From assembly GCA_964383845.1 (NCBI GenBank), contig CAYLIF010000001.1:1-64000 (forward strand): a stretch of DNA of 64,000 bases, in the 5' to 3' direction. Shown here one piece after another: positions 36,120 through 45,287 of the stretch (the first letter of the stretch is position 1; each line of letters opens with the position of its first letter). The notes below the pieces were generated by a model. The model had not been told where the DNA came from and searched no databases. It saw nothing but the letters and a program-made list of their open reading frames with translations. The translations under genes and the position numbers were made by a program. This DNA comes from JAAZGD01 sp964383845 (GTDB lineage: Bacteria > Bacillota > Clostridia > Peptostreptococcales > Anaerovoracaceae).

Positions 36120-36155
36120 AAAAAAATAGGGCCTTGTGTATACAAAGAAACCCTA
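36120..36155 (-). terminator. rho-independent terminator of the hlyD-RND-tetR operon
   Basis: On the minus strand TAGGG (36155-36151) pairs with CCCTA (36131-36127), with inner pairs CTT/AAG and a GTATAC tip, followed by a run of seven T (36126-36120). It lies 38 bases after the tetR stop. Confidence 0.6.
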
Positions 36156-36192
36156 AATTTTCGCAATATTGTATAAGTCGTAAGCAATATTG

Positions 36193-36816
36193 TTAATTAT
36201 TTTTATTTAATCCATCCATTAGCAACTCCATAAGATCCTCCTCAGTCCAAGAAATAGCGTCACTAGCCCAAGAAAATTCGGAGTTTTTAGATGCCGAGCA
36301 AGATTGTGACTTTAGAGTTATGTAGTAGTTAATGGCACCCATAACGGCGGAAGCGGCAAGAGAAACATTTGAGATAGCAATTTCTCCGGATTTTTCTCCT
36401 TTTTCCAAGATATCCCGGACCAGGTAAAATTGATGATCCATTATACCGTGGAGAATATGAATGATTTCTGAAGAAAGTTTATTTGCCGGGTTCAATAACT
36501 GCTGAGCCAGATCTGGTAAATTGGAGCCGTATTTTTGCATTAGACTCATATGTGCACGTAAATAATTCATTAACTGTTCAGAGCAGCTATCTTTTTTCAA
36601 AATCAACGCATCAACTTTTTCGAAATCTTTGGAAACCACATTTTCTAGTACCATCAACAGCAATTCCTCTTTGCCGCTGAAATATTCGTATACAGTTCCT
36701 TTTCCAACCCCTGCAGCCTCGGCGATATCAATAATCTTTGTGTTTTGATAGCCTTTCTCTATGAAGAGTGCAATTGCGGATGCAAGGATTTGTTGGGATT
36801 TCTTCCTATTTATCAT
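36193..36816 (-). CDS. TetR family transcriptional repressor
   Basis: The N-terminal helix-turn-helix is typical (residues 10-55: ILASAIALFIEKGYQNTKI, then IAEAAGVGKGTVYEYF); the remaining residues form a ligand-binding helical domain without close family clues. The 207-residue gene is the last of the efflux operon; its ATG lies 11 bases inside the end of the RND gene, behind AGGGGGAT. Two palindromes on the operon promoter (41191-41206 and 41230-41241) are the likely targets, which would make it a self-controlling sensor of pump substrates. Confidence 0.88.
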   Translation of the reverse strand: MINRKKSQQILASAIALFIEKGYQNTKIIDIAEAAGVGKGTVYEYFSGKEELLLMVLENVVSKDFEKVDALILKKDSCSEQLMNYLRAHMSLMQKYGSNLPDLAQQLLNPANKLSSEIIHILHGIMDHQFYLVRDILEKGEKSGEIAISNVSLAASAVMGAINYYITLKSQSCSASKNSEFSWASDAISWTEEDLMELLMDGLNKNN

Positions 36817-39800
36817 TGCTATCCCCCTTGTCTTCTACTTCATGGATTTCTATGTCACGAAGCTCATCCTCCTGGGACCATTTCAATTCTAATTCGTCAA
36901 TATGGGAATCTTTGATTTCACGTTTTTTCAGACGCAAACTTTTTCTATCGTCAATTGCTGCATATAAAACGGGGATTAGTATAAGTGTAACTATGGTTGA
37001 AGTTATAAGGCCACCTATTATAGAGATTGCCATTGGAGCCATAGTCTCTGCTCCCTCTCCAAGTCCTAAAGACATTGGAATCATTCCCACTACAGTTGTG
37101 GTAGTAGTCATTAAAATTGGACGCAGCCGCACTTTACCTGCTTCAACAAGGGCAAGGTCTCGAGTAAGTTCAGTCCGATTTCGATTAATAAACTCTACTA
37201 ATAATATGGAGTTATTTACTACTATGCCCACCAGAAGTATCATTCCCAAAAAAGATACAAGGGAAAGAGATGATCCTGTTAGGAAAAGAGCAAGGAAGGA
37301 TCCTGTCATAGCAAAAGGTATGCTCATAGCCACAACGAAAGGCATAAGCAGAGATTCAAACTGAGCCGCTAAAATAAGATACACAAGAAGTATAGCGATA
37401 ATTAAAGCATAGGCTAGCTGTCTGAAGGCATCTACCATTTCAGCTTCTGCTCCACCTGTTTCTATGGAATACCCATAAGGGAGAAGGGTGTTATCAGCTA
37501 AAGCATGTATATTCTTTGAAACCCCGCCCAAATCGGTGCCTTCTATATTTATATTCAATGTTACATATCGTTCTTGATCTATACGGTTAATCATATTTGG
37601 TGAATTATCATAATCAAAACTGGCTATTTGACCAACGGGAACTTGTAAGCCGCTGTTGCCTGTAATCATAATTTGCTTTAGATTTTCCATTGATTCAGAA
37701 TATCTATCAGGTAGGCTTAAGATTATATCTGTTTCTTTACCATCTACTTTTAGAGTGGTTGCAGTTGTTCCTGAAAGTGCGGAACCAAGACCGTTTGCTA
37801 AATTGTAGGCGGTAATGCCATAATAGGCCGCAGCATTTCGGTCTAAAGTAATTCGTACCTCAGGAGTTCCTTCCTCTAGATCTAGAGAAGCGCTTTCAAC
37901 CTTACTAAGTGTGTTGACCTGAAGGGCAAGATTTTCCCCAATCTCTTTTAATGTGTCCATATTTTCGCCCTTAATCATAAGACTCATGTCCACCCCGCCA
38001 CCCATCATGCCGCTGAATGTATCAGTGACACTAACTGTTATTTCTGCTCCTGCATAAGTAGAGAAATCTTTACGAACTTCTTTAGCTATCTCATCGGTTG
38101 TTCTTTTTCTATCCTTTTGATCTACTAAGACTACGCTAAGAGAATCGCTGGTTCCAGAGCCAAAACCCATCATGGCGGTTCCGCCAATGTCAAGAGTGCA
38201 GTGTTTGACCTCTGGAATAGCAAGAATGGAGGACTCTAACTGGCTTAATAACTGATCTCTTTGATCCAAAGTAGTACCATAAGGTGACTCGACGTCAACA
38301 TTAAAGGTACCTTCATCTGCGGCAGGTAAGAGCTCTGTGCCTACAAGTAAGATCAGGGATATAGAGACAACAAAGATTACAACACAAGCAACTATAACCT
38401 TTCGTCGTTTTTTAAGAGCGATGGTGATTATTCTTTCATACCAAACCACTAATTTTTGAACTCCTAGATTGAATTTTTGGGCATACTTAAACTTGTGGCG
38501 TTTGTCCCCTATACGAATATAATCTGTTGAGATACCCCTAGTTAACAATTTAGAACAAAGCATAGGAACAAGTGTTACTGATACAATAAGTGATGCTGCT
38601 AGAGCGATTACTATGGTAATACAAAAATCTCTAAAGAGAAGTCCCGCAAGTCCCTTACTTAAAGCAATGGGGAGAAATACTAGCATAGTAGTTAATGAGG
38701 ATGCTGTAACAGCTAATAGTACTTCTTTGCTGCCTTTACGAGCTGCTTCCTCAGGATTTGGTGTGGTTTGCCGGGTACGGAATATGTTTTCCAAAACCAC
38801 AATGGAGTTATCAACCAACATTCCCACAGCAACGGTTATAGCCGCCAGGGTTATAAGATTTAAAGTTATACCCTGTGAATTCATAACTGCAAAGGTAGCT
38901 AATATGGAGGTGGGAATTGAAAGAGCAATAACAAGAGTGCTCCTTATATTAAGGAGGAAAAGAAAAACAACGAATATGGCAAGGAAGGCTCCAGCCAAAG
39001 CCGCTTGGGCCACCCAGTTCAAAGATTTATTGATAAAATCTGCCTGATCAAAACCTACTACAAAAGTGAGTTCTGGATGTTCTTGTTCTAACTCTTCAAT
39101 CAAAGACGAAACACTTTCAGATACATTTACCACATTTGCATCAGATTGTTTGGTAACCATAATTCCTATTGCAGTAGAACCATCAATTCTAGTTATGGAA
39201 TCAGGGTCTTTTATGCCTTCTTCAATAGAGCCCAAATCACTTAAACGCAAAATGCTGTGATCTGGTAATGCTATGGGGATGTTTTTCATGTCTTCTATAG
39301 ATTTGAATTCCCCTACGGTACGGACAATAACCTCTTTGCTTCCTTTTGTCATATTGCCACTTGGCATGTTTATGTTCTCTGAAGCAAGAATTTGTGAAAG
39401 CATTGATAAATTCATGCCGTAAGAGGAAAGTTTTTCCTGATCTAAAATCATGGTGATTTCTTCTTCAATACCTCCTGTTATATCAACAGAAGCTACCCCA
39501 CCGATACGCTCGAACCTAGAAATAACAGTGTCTTCCAACACTTCATTAAGTTCATATAGAGGTAAATCACTGGAAACGTAAATTTGAGAAACTGGCAAGG
39601 CGTTCATATCTAATTTTAACACCATAGGGTCTCCCGCAGAAGATGGCAGATAGTCAGCAACTAAAGCAATTTTTTCTCTCATATTTAATGTTGCAAAGTT
39701 CATATCCTGATCCATATCAAATTGAACAGCAACAATAGACTGACCTTGAATTGTAATGGAAAACATGCTGTCTAAGCCTTCAACGGATGCTAATGCAAGC

Positions 39801-40003
39801 TCTAAGGGCTTTGTTACCATGGATTCTACTTCTTGTGGAGCAGCATTTTCATAGGAGCACATAACGATAGCCATTGGAAATTCAATCTTAGGCATTAAAT
39901 CTCTGGGCATACTGAAAAAGGAGAAAACCCCAAGAACAACAACCATAAGCATAAGCATTATGGTTGCTACAGGTCTTTTTATTGAAAGACTAGATAGATT
40001 CAT
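36806..40003 (-). CDS. RND-family efflux pump (AcrB/MMPL-type permease)
   Basis: This 1065-residue protein fits the hydrophobic/amphiphilic efflux RND family: a first membrane segment after SIKRPVATIM, two large outer loops (about 35-330 and 560-860), and two bundles of membrane segments. VDNSIVVLENIFR near residue 400 and the C-terminal half counterpart VVNNSILLVEFINR are typical. In a single-membrane cell it would work without an outer-membrane channel, as B. subtilis SwrC does. The membrane-fusion partner precedes it by 13 bases and tetR overlaps its end. Substrates cannot be predicted. GGAGGAG precedes the ATG. Confidence 0.92.
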   Translation of the reverse strand: MNLSSLSIKRPVATIMLMLMVVVLGVFSFFSMPRDLMPKIEFPMAIVMCSYENAAPQEVESMVTKPLELALASVEGLDSMFSITIQGQSIVAVQFDMDQDMNFATLNMREKIALVADYLPSSAGDPMVLKLDMNALPVSQIYVSSDLPLYELNEVLEDTVISRFERIGGVASVDITGGIEEEITMILDQEKLSSYGMNLSMLSQILASENINMPSGNMTKGSKEVIVRTVGEFKSIEDMKNIPIALPDHSILRLSDLGSIEEGIKDPDSITRIDGSTAIGIMVTKQSDANVVNVSESVSSLIEELEQEHPELTFVVGFDQADFINKSLNWVAQAALAGAFLAIFVVFLFLLNIRSTLVIALSIPTSILATFAVMNSQGITLNLITLAAITVAVGMLVDNSIVVLENIFRTRQTTPNPEEAARKGSKEVLLAVTASSLTTMLVFLPIALSKGLAGLLFRDFCITIVIALAASLIVSVTLVPMLCSKLLTRGISTDYIRIGDKRHKFKYAQKFNLGVQKLVVWYERIITIALKKRRKVIVACVVIFVVSISLILLVGTELLPAADEGTFNVDVESPYGTTLDQRDQLLSQLESSILAIPEVKHCTLDIGGTAMMGFGSGTSDSLSVVLVDQKDRKRTTDEIAKEVRKDFSTYAGAEITVSVTDTFSGMMGGGVDMSLMIKGENMDTLKEIGENLALQVNTLSKVESASLDLEEGTPEVRITLDRNAAAYYGITAYNLANGLGSALSGTTATTLKVDGKETDIILSLPDRYSESMENLKQIMITGNSGLQVPVGQIASFDYDNSPNMINRIDQERYVTLNINIEGTDLGGVSKNIHALADNTLLPYGYSIETGGAEAEMVDAFRQLAYALIIAILLVYLILAAQFESLLMPFVVAMSIPFAMTGSFLALFLTGSSLSLVSFLGMILLVGIVVNNSILLVEFINRNRTELTRDLALVEAGKVRLRPILMTTTTTVVGMIPMSLGLGEGAETMAPMAISIIGGLITSTIVTLILIPVLYAAIDDRKSLRLKKREIKDSHIDELELKWSQEDELRDIEIHEVEDKGDSNDK

Positions 40004-40016
40004 ATTTCGGCTCCTC

Positions 40017-41144
40017 CTATTTAATAACTACAACCTCAGATCCTTCGATAACGAAAGGTTGACCAGATATTACGATTTTATCTTCAGCTTTTATACCCTT
40101 AACTATCTCGGTGTATTCTCCATTATCTAGGCCCGTTTCAACCTCATTAAAAATAGGAATATTCTTATCGTCAAGTGTAATGATCCAGGTTTTCCCCCCT
40201 TTTATATAAGGTGCATCTGAAGGTACTAGTATAACTTCATCTTTAGACTGAGATTTTATTTGAACTTCTGCAAACATTCCAGCCTTAAGCTCACCTGATT
40301 CATTTGGAATCTTAATAGTTGTTGGGTATGTAAGACTTCCCGTTCCAGGAGCAGGAGAAACAGACTGGATGATACCAACATAGGCTTTATCTCCCAAGGT
40401 ATTAATGTAAATATCAACTTCTTGGCCGGGGATTAGTGAATTAACCATATATTCGCTTACACCAGTCTCTATTTTTAACGACGATACATCGGCTACTGTT
40501 GCAGCCAAACTTCCAGTGGGAGCTTGGTTTCCAACCGATACATTTAAAGATGTTATATAACCATCAAAAGGAGCTTCTGGTCTGCAATTATCATATGCTT
40601 CTTTGGTCTGACTTGTAGCAGCAAGAGCTGCTGTGTAGTTGGCATTAGCTGCCTCTAAGTCAGCTCTAGACACTGCTCCTTCTGCATAAAGAGTTTTCAT
40701 GGCATTGTAAGCGGTCTTTGCTGCTTGAAGGCTAGCGCTTGCCTGGCTGTATGCAGCGGAAATTTGGGCACTGTCGATTTCAAATAGAACTTTACCCTTT
40801 TTTACAAAATCCCCTAAAGAAACATTAACACGATTAACATTTCCTTGGGCCATTGGAATAATTAAAGCTTCTTGGACGGGCTTTATCCTTCCAGAAATGG
40901 GGGATGTTGTATATATAGAACCCATTTGGGCTGTAGCAACCTTAACATTAACTGGAGGATCTGCCACTTCTTTGGGTTGTATAACAGCAGATAGAATACG
41001 GAAAATACCTAATAGGACTAATAAGACAACTATTAGAAATATTGCTTTCTGAAAACCCGAAAGTTTCTTAAATTTTTCGCGGTTCCCAGAGATTGTAACT
41101 TTCTTTGTTTCTTCTTCTGTAGGTGTGTTTGTATTGACGTCCAT
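40017..41144 (-). CDS. RND periplasmic-adaptor-type membrane fusion protein
   Basis: A 375-residue HlyD/AcrA-like adaptor: one N-terminal membrane segment (about 32-52), a split lipoyl/barrel-sandwich domain (ISGRIKPVQEALIIPMAQG near 80-98 and FDGYITSLNVSVGN near 193), a short coiled-coil hairpin rich in Ala (about 115-180), a beta-barrel (LIPGQEVDIYI) and a C-terminal membrane-proximal domain. It starts the operon and assembles with the pump just downstream. Two palindromic operators sit on its promoter. GAGGAGG lies 9 bases before the ATG. Confidence 0.9.
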   Translation of the reverse strand: MDVNTNTPTEEETKKVTISGNREKFKKLSGFQKAIFLIVVLLVLLGIFRILSAVIQPKEVADPPVNVKVATAQMGSIYTTSPISGRIKPVQEALIIPMAQGNVNRVNVSLGDFVKKGKVLFEIDSAQISAAYSQASASLQAAKTAYNAMKTLYAEGAVSRADLEAANANYTAALAATSQTKEAYDNCRPEAPFDGYITSLNVSVGNQAPTGSLAATVADVSSLKIETGVSEYMVNSLIPGQEVDIYINTLGDKAYVGIIQSVSPAPGTGSLTYPTTIKIPNESGELKAGMFAEVQIKSQSKDEVILVPSDAPYIKGGKTWIITLDDKNIPIFNEVETGLDNGEYTEIVKGIKAEDKIVISGQPFVIEGSEVVVIK

Positions 41145-41190
41145 TAATTAAGGCCTCCTCTTTATGTTTGTAATAATATATAAAGCTAAC

Positions 41191-41206
41191 CCGACCAACG
41201 GGTCGG
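41191..41206. promoter_or_regulatory. TetR operator 1 (CCGACC-N4-GGTCGG)
   Basis: CCGACC and GGTCGG form a 6-4-6 inverted repeat just downstream of the -10 box of the efflux promoter. It shares the GACC....GGTC arms with the second site, whose centre is 37 bases away. Confidence 0.65.
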
Positions 41207-41214
41207 CAGTACAT

Positions 41215-41243
41215 ATAATAGCAGAACCCGACCCATGGGTCAA
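41215..41243 (-). promoter_or_regulatory. sigma-A promoter of the efflux operon
   Basis: On the minus strand TTGACC (41243-41238) and TATTAT (41220-41215) are 17 bases apart. Operator 2 overlaps the -35 box and operator 1 follows the -10 box, a layout suited to tight repression. Confidence 0.7.
41230..41241. promoter_or_regulatory. TetR operator 2 (GACCCATGGGTC)
   Basis: A perfect 12-base palindrome covering the -35 box of the efflux promoter, with the same GACC/GGTC arms and 4-base spacing as operator 1. Confidence 0.7.
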
Positions 41244-41338
41244 TAGATATGAGTTGATTTTTGTAGAATAAATCTAAATGGTAAGGTATAATCATTTTTA
41301 ATAAACTACTAAGACAAAAACAAGGATGGTAAAGATAG

Positions 41339-41989
41339 TTGGGTAAATTAAGTTCTTCAGAAATAACCACAATATTGGATCTATTAGAAGGAATGTATCC
41401 CCAAGCAGAATGTGCCTTGGATCACCAAGATGCTTTTCAGCTTTTAGTAGCCACTGTACTTTCTGCTCAAACTACTGATGTAAGTGTTAACAAAGTAACT
41501 GGAGAATTATTCAAAAGATTTGGAAATCCTTTCTTGTTAGCAAAAGCAGATCCTCAAGAGGTTGCTGGAATAATTAAAACAATAGGACTTAATAAAACCA
41601 AGTCTAAAAACATTGTTGCTTTAGCTAAGATATTGGTGGAAAACTACCATGGAATTGTGCCTGAATCTTACGATGATTTAATAACACTACCTGGAGTAGG
41701 TCGTAAAACAGCTAATGTTGTTCGTTCTGTTGCATTTAACCAGGACTGCATCGCTGTAGATACCCATGTCTTTAGAGTGGCTAATCGAATAGGCATTACA
41801 AAAGGAAAGACTCCATTGGCCGTTGAAGAGGGTTTGATGAAGGTTGTCCCTAAGAATCGATGGTCCAGAACACACCATAGTTTAATTTTTCACGGCCGCA
41901 GTATTTGTGATTCAAGAAAGCCTAAATGTGAAATATGTTGTCTTCAAAACTATTGCCAGTATTTCGATTTAAAAAGCAGGAGAGATTGA
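41339..41989 (+). CDS. nth: endonuclease III (DNA glycosylase/AP lyase)
   Basis: Nth removes oxidised pyrimidines from DNA and nicks the abasic site. The 216-residue protein has the helix-hairpin-helix with catalytic lysine LPGVGRKTANVV near residue 113, the aspartate motif VDTHVFRV near 137, and the C-terminal [4Fe-4S] cysteines in CX6CX2CX5C spacing (ICDSRKPKCEICCLQNYC). The TTG at 41339 gives the usual N-terminus; AAGGA lies about 12 bases upstream, so initiation may be weak. A TATAAT at 41287-41292 with a poor -35 may serve it. The gene diverges from the efflux operon, and ptb starts 1 base after it. Confidence 0.93.
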   Translation: MGKLSSSEITTILDLLEGMYPQAECALDHQDAFQLLVATVLSAQTTDVSVNKVTGELFKRFGNPFLLAKADPQEVAGIIKTIGLNKTKSKNIVALAKILVENYHGIVPESYDDLITLPGVGRKTANVVRSVAFNQDCIAVDTHVFRVANRIGITKGKTPLAVEEGLMKVVPKNRWSRTHHSLIFHGRSICDSRKPKCEICCLQNYCQYFDLKSRRD

Positions 41990-41990
41990 A

Positions 41991-42893
41991 ATGAGTTACA
42001 AAAACTTCCAAGCACTTTTCGAGGCTAATAATAGTAAAGGTACAAGGACGGTTGTTTTGGCGGGGGCTGAAGATCCTCACGCTTTAGAAGCTGTTTTTAT
42101 TGCTGCCAAAGAAAAGCAGTTAGAATATATTCTTGTAGGAAACAAAGAAAAAACTCTAGAGCTGGCAACAGTTTTGGGGTATAAATTAGATATTAATTTG
42201 ATAGTACACGCTTCAAGTCAAGAAGATGCCGCCTTGTTGGCTGTTGAGCAAATCCCACTTAACAAAGGGAGCTTTTTGATGAAGGGTAAAATGGAAACCG
42301 CTACGCTTCTCAAACAAGTGGTTAATAAAGACACGGGGCTAGGTACTGGAAAGCTCATGTCCCATATAGCAATTGTTGAATCGCCTAACTACCACAAACT
42401 TTTGGGTATAACCGATGGGGGCATGATTCCTTTTCCAAACCAGGAACAAAAAATGGATATTATAAAAAATGCGGTGGATGTATTTCACTATTTGGGGTAT
42501 AAAACTCCAAAGGTAGGGGTTATGGCTGCAGTAGAAGTAATGAACCCAAAGATTCAAGAGACAGTAGATGCCAAAGCATTAAAAGATTTATCTTTTAAAG
42601 AAAAATATTTTGGAGACTGTATTATGGAAGGCCCAATATCCTTTGATTTGGCTGTTAGTGCAGAATCTGTAAGAGCCAAAAACTATCAAAGCCCTGTAGC
42701 GGGAGACGTGGATATAATGATTATGCCAAATCTTACAGCTGGAAATTTAACTGTAAAAGCTATTGTCAGCTTGGGAAATGCAAAAATGGCAGGCTGCGTT
42801 TTAGGAGCTCAAGTGCCTATTGTAGTCACATCAAGAGGTTCTTCTTTAGAAGAAAAATACACTTCACTGCTGCTAGGTGCAGCAATTACATAA
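41991..42893 (+). CDS. ptb: phosphate butyryltransferase-type enzyme
   Basis: Ptb swaps CoA for phosphate on short acyl-CoAs, giving acyl-phosphate for the kinase encoded by buk. The 300-residue protein matches the phosphotransacetylase/PTB fold: LAGAEDPHALEAV near residue 17, FLMKGKMETATLLKQV near 92, LMSHIAIVE near 121, and the C-terminal NAKMAGCVLGAQVPIVVTSRG split over 260-281. Butyryl, isobutyryl, isovaleryl or arylacetyl groups are all possible substrates; the neighbouring indolepyruvate oxidoreductase favours acyl groups derived from amino acids. The ribosome site is GGAGAG. Confidence 0.88.
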   Translation: MSYKNFQALFEANNSKGTRTVVLAGAEDPHALEAVFIAAKEKQLEYILVGNKEKTLELATVLGYKLDINLIVHASSQEDAALLAVEQIPLNKGSFLMKGKMETATLLKQVVNKDTGLGTGKLMSHIAIVESPNYHKLLGITDGGMIPFPNQEQKMDIIKNAVDVFHYLGYKTPKVGVMAAVEVMNPKIQETVDAKALKDLSFKEKYFGDCIMEGPISFDLAVSAESVRAKNYQSPVAGDVDIMIMPNLTAGNLTVKAIVSLGNAKMAGCVLGAQVPIVVTSRGSSLEEKYTSLLLGAAIT

Positions 42894-42927
42894 AAGATAG
42901 AGGGGAAATTAAGGGAGGGAATTTAGT

Positions 42928-44706
42928 ATGAAGCAGTTGTTTACAGGAAATGAAGCAGTGGCACGAGGAGCTTATGAAGCAGGGGTAATATATGCATCGG
43001 CATATCCAGGAACACCAAGCACAGAGATATTAGAAAATATTGCTCGATATCCGGAGATTATAGGAGAGTGGGCTCCTAATGAAAAAGTTGCGCTAGAATG
43101 TGTAATCGGAGCATCATTTGCAGGGGGTAGAACCTTAGCGTCAATGAAACATGTGGGACTTAATGTGGCGGCCGACCCACTTTTTACATTTGCCTATACA
43201 GGAGTAAATGGAGGTGCGGTTATCATCACCGCCGATGAGCCGGGGCAGCATAGTGCTCAAAATGAGCAGGATAATAGAAATTATGCTAAGGCTGCAAAGA
43301 TTCCCATGTTCGAAGCAGCTGACAGCCAAGAATGCTTGAATATGGTAAAGGAAGCTTTTGAAGTCAGCGAAAATTATGATATTCCTGTACTGTTTAGAAT
43401 GACAACTCGTTTATGTCATGGTAAAACCGTGGTTGAAACTGGAGTGAGAAAAGATGTGCCCATTAGGGAATTTGTAAAGAATCCTTCTAAATACGTTATG
43501 GTTCCTGCTATGGCAAGAGGCAGGAGAAAAGACTTGTCAAAAAGACTAAAAGATTTAAAGGATTATTCCGAGAACTGCATATGGAATTATGAAGAAACAA
43601 ATCCAGGGACAATTGGTGTTATTGCTTCAGGACCCAGCTACAGGTATGCTAAAGAGGTATTTGGGGAAAGTGTTTCATATTTAAAGCTGGGATTTACCAA
43701 TCCACTGCCAGACGAATTGATTAAAAAGTTTTGTAGTCAAAGAGAAACTATATACGTTATAGAAGAAAATGACCCATATATTGAAGAAAGAGTTCGAATT
43801 CTTGGGTATGATTGTCTTGGTAAAAACATATTTCCTGATATTGGAGAGATGACACCAGAGGTTATCAGACAATCGATTTATGGAGATTCTTTGCCTACAC
43901 TTGAATATGACTCATCAACAGTGGTTCCCAGACCGCCAACTCTATGTGCAGGATGTCCTCATCGTGGATTTTTCTTTCATCTAGGTAAGAAAAAGAACAT
44001 TATGATTTCTGGAGATATTGGGTGCTATACTTTGGGATTCGCAAAACCTTACAACGCAATGGATGCTACTATTTGTATGGGAGCCAGTTTTTCTATGGGC
44101 CATGGCGCTCAAAAAGTTTTTGACAAAGGAGACACGGGCACTAGAGTGATTTCAGTACTTGGAGATTCGACCTTCTTTCATACAGGGATTAATTCTTTGA
44201 TGACCGTGGTTTATAACCAATCAAATACCATAAATGTGATACTAGACAATCGGGTAACAGCTATGACAGGACATCAAGAAAACCCTGGAAGTGGTAGGAA
44301 TGTTATGGGAGACCCCTCTACGATGATGGATATCCAAGAAATAGTAAAAGCTTTAGGGATAAAACACATTAGAACAATAGACCCAAATGATCTTAAAGAG
44401 GTAGATGAAACCTTAGACGAACTGCTGGCAATTAATGAACCCTCTGTTTTAATAACCAGATGGCCTTGCGCATTAAAAAAACTCTCATCTTGGGACGTAG
44501 AAGAGTTTCCGGGAGCTTTTCAAAGCAAAAATTATGTGCAAGAAGATTTGTGCATTGGCTGTAAAAAATGTATTAGATGTGGGTGTCCTGCTTTGATTTT
44601 TGATAAAGAGCAAAAGAAGACACATATAGACATCCTTCAGTGTGTAGGCTGTGATGTTTGTACACAGCTTTGTCCAACAGAAGCCATTAAAAAGAAGGAG
44701 GACTAA
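42928..44706 (+). CDS. iorA: indolepyruvate:ferredoxin oxidoreductase, alpha subunit
   Basis: IorA is the catalytic chain that oxidises aryl-pyruvates (from Phe, Tyr, Trp) to aryl-acetyl-CoA, passing electrons to ferredoxin. The 592-residue protein has an N-terminal pyrimidine domain (GNEAVARGAYEAGV, AYPGTPSTEI), a thiamine diphosphate domain (CAGCPHRG near residue 339, SGDIGCYTLG near 360, GDSTFFHTGI near 412), and a C-terminal domain with two CX2CX2CX3C-like ferredoxin clusters (CIGCKKCIRCGCP and CVGCDVCTQLCP near 545-585). It lies between ptb and iorB. Related enzymes act on branched-chain 2-oxo acids too, so the exact substrate is open. Confidence 0.93.
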   Translation: MKQLFTGNEAVARGAYEAGVIYASAYPGTPSTEILENIARYPEIIGEWAPNEKVALECVIGASFAGGRTLASMKHVGLNVAADPLFTFAYTGVNGGAVIITADEPGQHSAQNEQDNRNYAKAAKIPMFEAADSQECLNMVKEAFEVSENYDIPVLFRMTTRLCHGKTVVETGVRKDVPIREFVKNPSKYVMVPAMARGRRKDLSKRLKDLKDYSENCIWNYEETNPGTIGVIASGPSYRYAKEVFGESVSYLKLGFTNPLPDELIKKFCSQRETIYVIEENDPYIEERVRILGYDCLGKNIFPDIGEMTPEVIRQSIYGDSLPTLEYDSSTVVPRPPTLCAGCPHRGFFFHLGKKKNIMISGDIGCYTLGFAKPYNAMDATICMGASFSMGHGAQKVFDKGDTGTRVISVLGDSTFFHTGINSLMTVVYNQSNTINVILDNRVTAMTGHQENPGSGRNVMGDPSTMMDIQEIVKALGIKHIRTIDPNDLKEVDETLDELLAINEPSVLITRWPCALKKLSSWDVEEFPGAFQSKNYVQEDLCIGCKKCIRCGCPALIFDKEQKKTHIDILQCVGCDVCTQLCPTEAIKKKED

Positions 44707-44709
44707 AGG

Positions 44710-45282
44710 ATGACAAAGAGTATATTACTAGCAGGAGTCGGAGGACAAGGTACTATATTGGCAGGGAAACTCCTAACACAAGGATTATTGGAAGCGGGTT
44801 ACGATGTAAAAATGAGCGAAATTTTGGGAATGAGTCAAAGGGGTGGTGATGTATCTTCTCAAGTTAGATATGGAGACAAAGTAGAATCGCCTGTAATTGA
44901 AAAAGGTGGAGCCGATATGATTGTGGCTTTTGAGAAGATGGAGGCTCTTAGAGTTCTAGGATTTTTAAAGCCAGGTGGACAAGTGGTAGTTAACGACTTT
45001 CAAATGCCTTCTATGCCTATCTTAATGGGTGATAGAGATTACCCTGTAGATGCTCTATTAGAAATAGAAAAACATGCAAATGTAAAGATTATACCTGCCT
45101 CTAAAATTGCAGAGGAACTAGGCAACAGTAAGGTAATGAACTTAGTGTTATTAGGGACTATTATAAGTTCAATGGGGCTTTCTGATATTGATTGGCCTAG
45201 AATTGTAGAAGAGTCTGTTAAGCCGGGATTTGTGGAAATCAATATAAAAGCCATAAATGCTGGTATAGAAGCGGTGAGGTAG
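44710..45282 (+). CDS. iorB: indolepyruvate:ferredoxin oxidoreductase, beta subunit
   Basis: IorB is the small gamma-type subunit needed for CoA binding and complex formation. The 190-residue protein opens with the family motif LLAGVGGQGTILAGKLL and has EILGMSQRGGDVSSQVR near residues 37-53. It starts 3 bases after iorA with GGAGG upstream, so the two are made together. buk begins 5 bases after its stop. Confidence 0.93.
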   Translation: MTKSILLAGVGGQGTILAGKLLTQGLLEAGYDVKMSEILGMSQRGGDVSSQVRYGDKVESPVIEKGGADMIVAFEKMEALRVLGFLKPGGQVVVNDFQMPSMPILMGDRDYPVDALLEIEKHANVKIIPASKIAEELGNSKVMNLVLLGTIISSMGLSDIDWPRIVEESVKPGFVEINIKAINAGIEAVR

Positions 45283-45287
45283 CCGGT

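Noticed and set aside
36134..36147. GTATAC-centred palindrome resembling a second GntR operator before the permease gene
   Set aside because: It is the tip of the hairpin that ends the efflux operon (TAGGG/CCCTA stem followed by seven T on the minus strand), and lies about 40 bases upstream of the candidate -35 box. The arms fit the acn site poorly.
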